A stretch of DNA of 10,771 nt. It comes from Bdellovibrionaceae bacterium UBA6776 (GTDB taxonomy: Bacteria; Bdellovibrionota; Bdellovibrionia; Bdellovibrionales; UBA1609). The position numbers and the translations under genes are program-made. Positions 6,202 through 10,771 of this stretch are shown here, one piece after another. Under the pieces are notes generated by a model that saw only the letters and a program-made list of their open reading frames with translations, had not been told where the DNA came from and ran no database searches. The stretch is taken from the NCBI GenBank assembly GCA_002453155.1, contig DKGG01000039.1:198052-208822 (forward strand), in the 5' to 3' direction. The stretch's first letter is position 1; every line of letters starts with the position of its first letter.

Positions 6202-6651
6202 AAAGTCATCTTTGTTTTACTGATGGGATTTTTAGTGATGAGCTGGGCGCGAGCGGATGTTCCCATTTCCTGTTTGCCAGAGGCCACTTCCCTTCAAAGT
6301 TTTGAGGTGACTCGAGCAGAGGGCTCGGAAAAATCCTACGAATTAAAAACGCTTCGATTTGGCCAATTGAAACCTTCCGAGGTGGATGTGCGCATTTCGC
6401 AAAACTTTGAGACCAAGAGTTTGCAATTTTCTTTTGCGTTTCAACAGGAAGACATCGTGAGTCTGCCTTTTAACATTTATGCGATTATGATCTCTATGGA
6501 CTCAGGTCCAGTGGTTTGGAAAGACCTGACCCGCGGATGCCGCGATCCCGGAATTGGATTTTATCCCGGTCAAAGAGTGGAGCTTGAGCCCATTCCGTTT
6601 CCTGCGTCCGCAGGAGAAAGCTACCGAGTCATGATTTGGGGGCAAAAGTAG
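6196..6651 (+). CDS. Exported protein of unknown function
   Basis: This 151-residue protein has a signal peptide (1-20, hydrophobic core VIFVLLMGFLVM, ending ARA), giving a mature protein of about 131 residues. I do not recognise a domain. The mature part is rich in predicted beta strand, with two cysteines (Cys26 and Cys115) that could pair in the periplasm, and ends YRVMIWGQK. The ribosome binding site before ATG 6196 is weak; an internal ATG at residue 10 would cut into the signal peptide, so the first start is preferred. It heads an operon with a hotdog thioesterase (16 bases on) and a superoxide dismutase, but these partners do not suggest a specific role. Confidence 0.75.
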   Translation: MVKVIFVLLMGFLVMSWARADVPISCLPEATSLQSFEVTRAEGSEKSYELKTLRFGQLKPSEVDVRISQNFETKSLQFSFAFQQEDIVSLPFNIYAIMISMDSGPVVWKDLTRGCRDPGIGFYPGQRVELEPIPFPASAGESYRVMIWGQK

Positions 6652-6667
6652 GGTAGTTAAGTTCCCT

Positions 6668-7120
6668 ATGATGCTTCAAGAAATTCTCAGTCAACTCGAG
6701 CAAGAAATTCCAACGTCCAAAGTCTTTGGGTTCACCATTCAAAAGCTGACCGACTCTGAGGCTCAGTGTTTTATGCCTTTGGAGCCAAACATCAATCACA
6801 AAGGGACCATGTTTGGAGGCAGCCAGTACGGTGGGTGCGCCTTGGCATGCTACGCTTTATTTTTGCACAATGTGCGGGCAACCGACTGTAGGACCAATGA
6901 CATAGTCATTTCCCACGGGGAAATGGATTACTTCAAGCCCGCTGGTGAAGACGTTCAGATCGAGGCCTTTTGGGAGAATTTCGAAGACCGTGAAAAATTT
7001 TTGGATCATTTGAGCCGTAAAGGCAAAGCTCGCGTCAGACTTGGTGCCCGTGTACGGGGCTCCAAAGGTTTACTTCTCTCCGAGTTTCGGGGAGACTTTG
7101 TCGTCTTTCAAAAGAAATAA
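6668..7120 (+). CDS. YiiD C-terminal-type hotdog thioesterase
   Basis: This 150-residue cytoplasmic protein fits the YiiD_C family, the thioesterase-like hotdog domain that in E. coli is fused to an acetyltransferase. The diagnostic block is NINHKGTMFGGSQYGG (41-56), the start of the long hotdog helix, followed by DIVISHGEMDYFKPAGEDV (78-96), the central strand pair. No acetyltransferase domain is attached, so it is a stand-alone version. Hydrolysis of an acyl-CoA or acyl-ACP is the expected activity; the substrate is not known. Two ATG codons stand in tandem at the start (6668 and 6671) and the ribosome binding site is poor, suggesting coupling to the upstream gene 16 bases away. The dismutase gene follows after 11 bases. 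Confidence 0.82.
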   Translation: MMLQEILSQLEQEIPTSKVFGFTIQKLTDSEAQCFMPLEPNINHKGTMFGGSQYGGCALACYALFLHNVRATDCRTNDIVISHGEMDYFKPAGEDVQIEAFWENFEDREKFLDHLSRKGKARVRLGARVRGSKGLLLSEFRGDFVVFQKK

Positions 7121-7131
7121 GGAGTGATGCG

Positions 7132-7650
7132 ATGAAATTGTATGTGGCAAGTGTAGCAATGTTGGCTTTGGCTGTGGGTTGTTCCTCTCCCTCCAAAGAG
7201 GCAGAAAAAGATCCCGCAAAAACTTTAAAAGCAGATGTGATTGGAGTGGATGGAGTTCTTGGTGAAGTGACGTTCACAGAGGTTGAAGGCGGAGTGAAAT
7301 TAAATTTTATGGTTCGCAACCTTCCTAAAGGTCAGACTTTGGCCAGCCATATCCATGAAAAGAATGTTTGTAAGGCTCCAAGCTTTAAGTCTGCCGGGGG
7401 TCACTTCAATCCCAAAAAGGTAAAGCATGGGGCCCCGGATGCAAAAGTTCATCATGTGGGCGACTTAGGAAATTTCGAAGTGGATAAAAATGGGACATTG
7501 AAAGCCGAGAAGGTTTACAAGTTTCTGTCTTTGGATCCCACCAGCGAAAACTACATTGGCAACCGGTCTTTGATCATTCATGAGAAAAAAGATCGATTCA
7601 CTCAGCCCACAGGAGATGCTGGGGGCCGAATCGCTTGTGCGGTTCTTTAA
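7132..7650 (+). CDS. sodC: Cu/Zn superoxide dismutase, predicted lipoprotein
   Basis: It converts superoxide to oxygen and hydrogen peroxide outside the cytoplasm. A lipoprotein signal ends LAVGC, with Cys17 the lipidation site, so the enzyme should be membrane-tethered. All metal ligands can be placed: copper at His73, His75, His91 and His150; zinc at His91, His99, His108 and Asp111. The disulfide pair is Cys80-Cys169, and the active-site Arg166 lies in GGRIAC. The motif before the first copper ligand reads TLASHIHE rather than the usual HGFHxHE, a local variation that keeps both ligands. AAGGAG lies seven bases before the ATG. It is the last gene of a three-gene operon, and its stop codon overlaps the stop codon of the convergent lysine-rich gene. 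Confidence 0.94.
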   Translation: MKLYVASVAMLALAVGCSSPSKEAEKDPAKTLKADVIGVDGVLGEVTFTEVEGGVKLNFMVRNLPKGQTLASHIHEKNVCKAPSFKSAGGHFNPKKVKHGAPDAKVHHVGDLGNFEVDKNGTLKAEKVYKFLSLDPTSENYIGNRSLIIHEKKDRFTQPTGDAGGRIACAVL

Positions 7651-7667
7651 GAACCTTTTTGTTTTTT
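7641..7667 (+). terminator. sodC operon terminator embedded in the opposing gene
   Basis: The stem GGTTCT (7641-7646) and AGAACC (7650-7655) encloses a TTA loop and is followed by TTTTTGTTTTTT. The stem starts inside the last sodC codons, the loop holds the two overlapping stop codons, and the U-run is the complement of the final lysine and glutamine codons of the minus-strand lysine-rich gene. Confidence 0.8.
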
Positions 7668-7898
7668 GTGCTTTTTCATCTTGGCCTTCGCTTTATGAGC
7701 GTGGGCCTTTTTTTTGGCCTTGTGGGCTTTCTTCTTCGCCTTTTTCTTTTTGTTGGCTTTTTTAAGTGTCACTTTGGGATGAACTCTTTCAATCAAAGGT
7801 CGATCGCCATGGGGGCTCTTGTTGTCCTCTCCAAAAGCAGTGCCGTTTAAAATAAATCCACCAGCCATAAGAACAATTAGCAAAAATTTAACTTTCAT
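7647..7898 (-). CDS. Small secreted lysine-rich protein
   Basis: This 83-residue protein has a convincing signal peptide (KVKFLLIVLMAGGFILNG, cleavage near 22-23), a short linker with several charges (24-45) and an extremely basic tail. Residues 46-83 contain 21 lysines, 8 alanines and 4 histidines in runs such as KKKKAKKKAHKAKKKAHAHK. The tail resembles alanine/lysine-rich histone-H1-like sequences, but the signal peptide implies export, where it would contact negatively charged surfaces such as lipopolysaccharide, teichoic acid, nucleic acid or cell wall; that is inference. GAGGT seven bases before the ATG supports translation. The gene converges on sodC with overlapping stop codons. Its ribosome binding site is only four bases after the U-run of a strong terminator. 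Function unknown. Confidence 0.78.
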   Translation of the reverse strand: MKVKFLLIVLMAGGFILNGTAFGEDNKSPHGDRPLIERVHPKVTLKKANKKKKAKKKAHKAKKKAHAHKAKAKMKKHKKQKGS

Positions 7899-7913
7899 CG
7901 TTGTGACCTCATT

Positions 7914-7948
7914 AAAAAAGAAAGACCTTTTGTGACAAAAGGTCTTTC
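7914..7948 (-). terminator. Strong intrinsic terminator after the MlaC-like gene
   Basis: A perfect 13-bp stem, GAAAGACCTTTTG (7920-7932) with CAAAAGGTCTTTC (7936-7948), closes a three-base loop. On the minus strand it is followed directly by six Ts (7919-7914). It lies about 40 bases after the MlaC-like stop codon, and also just ahead of the lysine-rich gene's ribosome binding site (7910-7906), so it may act as a leader attenuator for that gene. Confidence 0.92.
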
Positions 7949-7987
7949 GGTGAAAAGATCACTCAACTTGATAGGAAAAGTGAGGGT

Positions 7988-8593
7988 TTAATTGCAGTTG
8001 ATAAATTCTCGGCTGGACTTCAAAGCATCCATATAATCAGACACCGGGGTCGAGGATCGGTTGTACTTGGAAATGTCATTTTGAATGTCCCGAGCGACGT
8101 AATTGACTCCACTGAAGCCAAGATACTCCACATCTAAAAGATCTAAAGAAGAATTCAAGATGGCGCGACCGCTGTATCTCTTTCCTTTGTTGGTGGAAAT
8201 GGTGACCGAAACAGAGTACTTTCCGCCGGGCTTAGATGTGACTCGGTCACTGACGGAATAGCTTCCACTGTTTCCTTTCATGTCGCTCATTTTAGGAAAG
8301 GCCTTTGTCACCATCTGGGATCCAGCTTCTCTTTTGAATTCACGAACACCGTTGGTGTCAGAGCTGCGGTTGTAGCGCCCGAGCAATTGGGTCGCAATGC
8401 TGTTTTTGTCTATATATCTTGAGACAAAACGGCACATGGCATTTTTTTGAGCGGATCCGCTCATATCTACGATTCGAAAGGCTTCTTCCAAAATGTCGGT
8501 GACTCGATCTGCGGCGGGGTGGCCGGCGAAGGCCGTGGAACTCATCAATAGAAACACTGTGCCTAAGAATAGGCGCGTAGCAATACTCTTCAT
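7988..8593 (-). CDS. MlaC-like (Ttg2D family) periplasmic lipid-binding protein
   Basis: MlaC carries phospholipid across the periplasm between the outer-membrane MlaA complex and the inner-membrane MlaFEDB transporter. This 201-residue protein has a signal peptide (1-23, ending AFA). Family features are the helical N-terminal half with QLLGRYNR (69-76, compare the LGRYW motif), the EF...F block at 85-99, and the C-terminal LLDVEYLGFSGVNYVARDI (152-170), the counterpart of the usual W-K-V-x-D-V-x-x-x-G-V-S-x-x-x-x-x-R block. The tryptophan before the DV pair is absent and overall similarity is modest. No mlaA, mlaB, mlaD, mlaE or mlaF gene is adjacent, so it is an orphan copy and may carry another ligand. 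AAGGGAGGA precedes the ATG; a strong terminator follows the gene. Confidence 0.7.
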   Translation of the reverse strand: MKSIATRLFLGTVFLLMSSTAFAGHPAADRVTDILEEAFRIVDMSGSAQKNAMCRFVSRYIDKNSIATQLLGRYNRSSDTNGVREFKREAGSQMVTKAFPKMSDMKGNSGSYSVSDRVTSKPGGKYSVSVTISTNKGKRYSGRAILNSSLDLLDVEYLGFSGVNYVARDIQNDISKYNRSSTPVSDYMDALKSSREFINCN

Positions 8594-8741
8594 TTCGTCC
8601 TCCCTTGGACTGTTGTTCTTCCCATCTGTGCGAAGATTTTTTTTAAAGCTTATTCAGTGGACATTTTAAAAATCAAGATGCGACCCAACAATTGCCTCTT
8701 TTCACATTTTAGGGGAAGGTGGGGATTCATTTGGAGGAAGA

Positions 8742-9383
8742 ATGGAAGTCAATGAATTGCTTGAAAGTTTAAGTTGGAGATATGCCGTTAAAAAATTTGA
8801 TCCCACCAAAAAAGTGCCGGATGAAAAGTTTGAGGCCATCGAAGAATCCTTAAGAATGTCGCCCTCATCTTACGGTTTGCAGCCTTGGCAATTTGTCGTT
8901 GTGAAGGACGAAGAGCTTCGAAAAAAACTTCAAGAAGTTTCGTTTCGACAGCCTCAAGTTGTGGATGCTTCTCATTATGTGGTTTTGGCGGTGAAAGATC
9001 GATTGTTGATGGAAGACGTCGAAGAGTATTTGAATTTTATCGCAAAAACCCGGGGCATTGACGTGTCGGTGTTGGATGGATTTCGAAAATCCATTGTGGG
9101 CGACATGATTGAAGGTCCACGTGCGGCCATGGTGAACTACTGGGCCACTCATCAGGTCTACATTGCCATGGGATTTGCGATGGAAGCGGCAGCGCTTCTT
9201 CGAGTGGATTGCTGTCCGATGGAAGGATTAATTCCTGGAGAGTACGACAAATTGCTGGGACTTGTTGGAAGTGGTTACCGAACGGCAGCGGCCATTGCTT
9301 TTGGTTATAGATCTCCGGAGTGCAAACTGCAAAGCGCACAGAAGATTCGCTATCCCAAGGACCGGGTGTTCAAGTATCTATAA
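8742..9383 (+). CDS. NfsB-like NAD(P)H-dependent FMN nitroreductase
   Basis: These homodimeric FMN enzymes transfer two electrons from NAD(P)H to nitroaromatics, quinones or similar acceptors. In this 213-residue protein, RYAVKKFD (13-20) and PSSYGLQPWQF (41-51) are the FMN phosphate- and ring-binding segments, DASHYVVLAVK (75-85) is the core strand, WATHQVYIAMGFAMEAAALL (134-153) the dimer helix, and PMEG (159-162) the second FMN loop. KIRYPKDRVF near the end corresponds to the basic FMN-phosphate contact. Length and order match E. coli NfsB. GGAGG lies just upstream of the ATG. It is transcribed alone, divergent from the MlaC-like gene with 148 bases between. The physiological acceptor is not evident. 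Confidence 0.9.
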   Translation: MEVNELLESLSWRYAVKKFDPTKKVPDEKFEAIEESLRMSPSSYGLQPWQFVVVKDEELRKKLQEVSFRQPQVVDASHYVVLAVKDRLLMEDVEEYLNFIAKTRGIDVSVLDGFRKSIVGDMIEGPRAAMVNYWATHQVYIAMGFAMEAAALLRVDCCPMEGLIPGEYDKLLGLVGSGYRTAAAIAFGYRSPECKLQSAQKIRYPKDRVFKYL

Positions 9384-9419
9384 GACATTGTTTGATCTTG
9401 TTATAAGTTTTTATTTCGA

Positions 9420-9440
9420 AGCCCTTCTTTTAGGAGGGCT
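9420..9440 (+). terminator. Probable terminator of the nitroreductase gene
   Basis: AGCCCTTC (9420-9427) pairs with GGAGGGCT (9433-9440), with one G-T wobble, across a TTTTA loop, 36 bases after the stop codon. The following CTCTTCTG is only moderately U-rich, so termination may be weak. Confidence 0.5.
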
Positions 9441-9470
9441 CTTCTGCATTGAGAGAGAGAAACAAAAAAA

Positions 9471-9482
9471 CTGGACGTCCAG
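9471..9482. repeat. 12-bp palindrome upstream of the aminopeptidase gene
   Basis: CTGGACGTCCAG is its own reverse complement. It sits in the 162-base gap before the aminopeptidase gene, 63 bases from its start codon, a plausible operator position. A palindrome of this length could also be chance; nothing else in this gap is recognisable. Confidence 0.35.
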
Positions 9483-9545
9483 AAGTGAATTGGTGCGGCC
9501 CGCGATGGAGTGTTTCTAAGGATTTGATTCTGAATACTTATCCTT

Positions 9546-10745
9546 ATGAAAAAACTCATTTTATTTTTATCCGTCTCTTCAGTGGTGTCTTTTAGCTCTC
9601 TGGCCTTTGGTCGAGACTTGGCTTTGAGTGATAAGGAATTTTTTAAAGCCTTGGGAGTCCCCATTCTTCAATCCCACCCACGCTTGAACATGGCCTACGG
9701 AGACATCAGTGGCGTGAGTGAAGAGCGCCTTCATCAGGTCACTCATTCATTGGGTCGATGTGGTGGTTTTGAAGAGATGGGGGATTCTTTAGAAGTGAAG
9801 TCTTTGAACATCACAAAAGACCTTGAAAAGTTGGAGTCCAAGCTTCAACAGGACAAGCAAGTTTCGAAGCAACAATTGAAAGTTCTCAGTGCGGTTCAAT
9901 TTCGTCCTATTATTAAAGAACGTTTGGATGAAGTTTCTGTTGAAAATTTAAAAGTGAATGTTCAGTGGTTGCAAAATTTTGGAACGCGCTATCACAAAGG
10001 TTCACGTGCGAATGTTCCGGTAGATGCTTTGAAGGAAAAATTGGAGGCCATGATGGCCACGTCTAGGATTCCTTATAAGATCGAGAAGATCTCTCACTCG
10101 CGAACCTCTCAAAATTCTTTAAGACTTACATTTGTGGGTTCAAAAGAGCCAAAGAAGAAAGTGATTTTGGGAGCCCACTTTGATTCGATTGCGGGATGGT
10201 TTGGAGGCGGAGATGCGCCGGGTGCAGACGACAATGCTTCGGGATCTTCGAACCTGATTGAAGTGGCGCGCATTCTATCCAAATACGATGCGCCGGAAAG
10301 AACCTTGGAATTCTACTGGTACGCCGGTGAAGAGGGTGGGCTGATTGGTTCCGCGGAAATTGCTTCGGACTACGAATCTCGGGGCGAAGAAGTCTTGGCT
10401 GTCATGCAGTTGGACATGACTCTTTATCCGGGCGATGGCCCATTTATTTTGGGGTCTGTCAGCGATTTTACCACTCCATGGGTTCGAGATCTGGTGAAGG
10501 AGCTGAATGATGTTTACTTTCAGTTTCAGATCAATGAGTTCGAGTGTGGGTACGGTTGCAGTGATCATGCTTCGTGGTACCGGCGGGGATATAGCACCGT
10601 GGCTCCTTTCGAGGCTCGGATGAACTCCATGAATCGGGACATTCACACCTCGCGAGATCGAATTCAGCCCAGTTACAACTTCGAACATTCTTCCGCCTTT
10701 ACCAAGATGGCTTTGGCCTTTGCCATGGAGATGGATCGCCGCTAA
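9546..10745 (+). CDS. Secreted M28 zinc aminopeptidase
   Basis: The protein is similar in motif order to the Vibrio/Aeromonas leucyl aminopeptidase, a two-zinc exopeptidase that removes N-terminal residues. The zinc ligands and catalytic residues are all visible: His211 (GAHFDS), Asp228 (PGADDNASG, bridging), Glu262 (general base) and Glu263 in AGEEGG, Asp290 (QLDM) and His367 (DIHTSRD). Cys334 and Cys338 in CGYGCSDH match the conserved disulfide. A signal peptide spans 1-22 (LAFG end). The long region 23-135, with a charged helical stretch (88-130), precedes the catalytic domain and may act as a propeptide; that is inference. No Shine-Dalgarno sequence precedes the ATG (the nearest AAGGA is over 20 bases away), although MKK plus signal peptide makes this start convincing. 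No terminator is visible in the 26 bases after it. Confidence 0.93.
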   Translation: MKKLILFLSVSSVVSFSSLAFGRDLALSDKEFFKALGVPILQSHPRLNMAYGDISGVSEERLHQVTHSLGRCGGFEEMGDSLEVKSLNITKDLEKLESKLQQDKQVSKQQLKVLSAVQFRPIIKERLDEVSVENLKVNVQWLQNFGTRYHKGSRANVPVDALKEKLEAMMATSRIPYKIEKISHSRTSQNSLRLTFVGSKEPKKKVILGAHFDSIAGWFGGGDAPGADDNASGSSNLIEVARILSKYDAPERTLEFYWYAGEEGGLIGSAEIASDYESRGEEVLAVMQLDMTLYPGDGPFILGSVSDFTTPWVRDLVKELNDVYFQFQINEFECGYGCSDHASWYRRGYSTVAPFEARMNSMNRDIHTSRDRIQPSYNFEHSSAFTKMALAFAMEMDRR

Positions 10746-10771
10746 AACGCTAAAAGGTACCTGCTTCCTTT

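Noticed and set aside
5631..6305. Long plus-strand open frame overlapping the L,D-transpeptidase gene
   Set aside because: It overlaps the diagnostic YkuD domain in another frame, has no recognisable motif and runs through the transpeptidase terminator.
7656..7765. T-rich low-complexity stretch on the plus strand
   Set aside because: It is explained as the complement of the lysine codons of the minus-strand gene plus the sodC terminator U-run; not a separate repeat element.
1..10771. Mobile element, prophage, CRISPR or defence system
   Set aside because: No transposase, integrase, regularly spaced repeats, nuclease/toxin pairs or long terminal repeats seen; the partial tRNA at the edge shows no adjoining integrase or attachment duplicate.

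Overview
The window looks like chromosomal DNA from a Gram-negative bacterium of moderate GC content. An MlaC-type periplasmic lipid carrier, a lipobox-bearing Cu/Zn superoxide dismutase and a periplasmic-type L,D-transpeptidase all imply a double-membrane envelope. Eight of the 14 protein genes carry an export signal. That bias, with small AT-leaning operons and many peptidoglycan- and protein-degrading factors, is reminiscent of Bdellovibrio-like bacteria, but this assignment is inference only. I see no phage, transposase, integrase or CRISPR array.

Layout. The left edge cuts a minus-strand serine tRNA, of which only the 5' half is present. A radical SAM enzyme with an N-terminal auxiliary-cluster domain (139-1374, minus) is divergent from an N-terminally short fructosamine-kinase-family protein (1462-2232, plus). 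A perfect 14-bp hairpin separates the kinase from a convergent minus-strand pair: a small subtilisin-like protease (2926-3849) followed by an exported peptidoglycan-binding-domain protein (2302-2871). A 32-bp perfect palindrome lies upstream of the protease. Next is a minus-strand pirin gene (start best placed at 5267) with a closely coupled 131-residue gene of unknown function. Divergent from pirin is an L,D-transpeptidase (start best placed at 5396) that ends in a clear intrinsic terminator.

From 6196 to 7650 there is a compact plus-strand operon: an exported protein of unknown function, a YiiD_C-type hotdog thioesterase and a lipoprotein Cu/Zn superoxide dismutase. Its terminator overlaps the last codons of a convergent gene for a secreted, lysine-rich protein (7647-7898, minus). 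An MlaC-like protein (7988-8593, minus) ends in a strong terminator placed only four bases before the ribosome binding site of the lysine-rich gene. An NfsB-like nitroreductase (8742-9383, plus) and a secreted M28 aminopeptidase (9546-10745, plus) complete the window.

Functionally, the region mixes envelope remodelling and secreted proteolysis (L,D-transpeptidase, peptidoglycan binder, subtilase, aminopeptidase, MlaC-like) with damage or stress handling (superoxide dismutase, nitroreductase, fructosamine kinase, pirin). I found no gene set that convincingly forms a new multi-component system. The items most worth a second look are the kinase lacking its glycine-rich loop, the radical SAM enzyme of unknown substrate, the secreted lysine-rich protein with its unusual terminator arrangement on both sides, and the 32-bp palindrome. 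No gene-free stretch exceeds about 165 bases.
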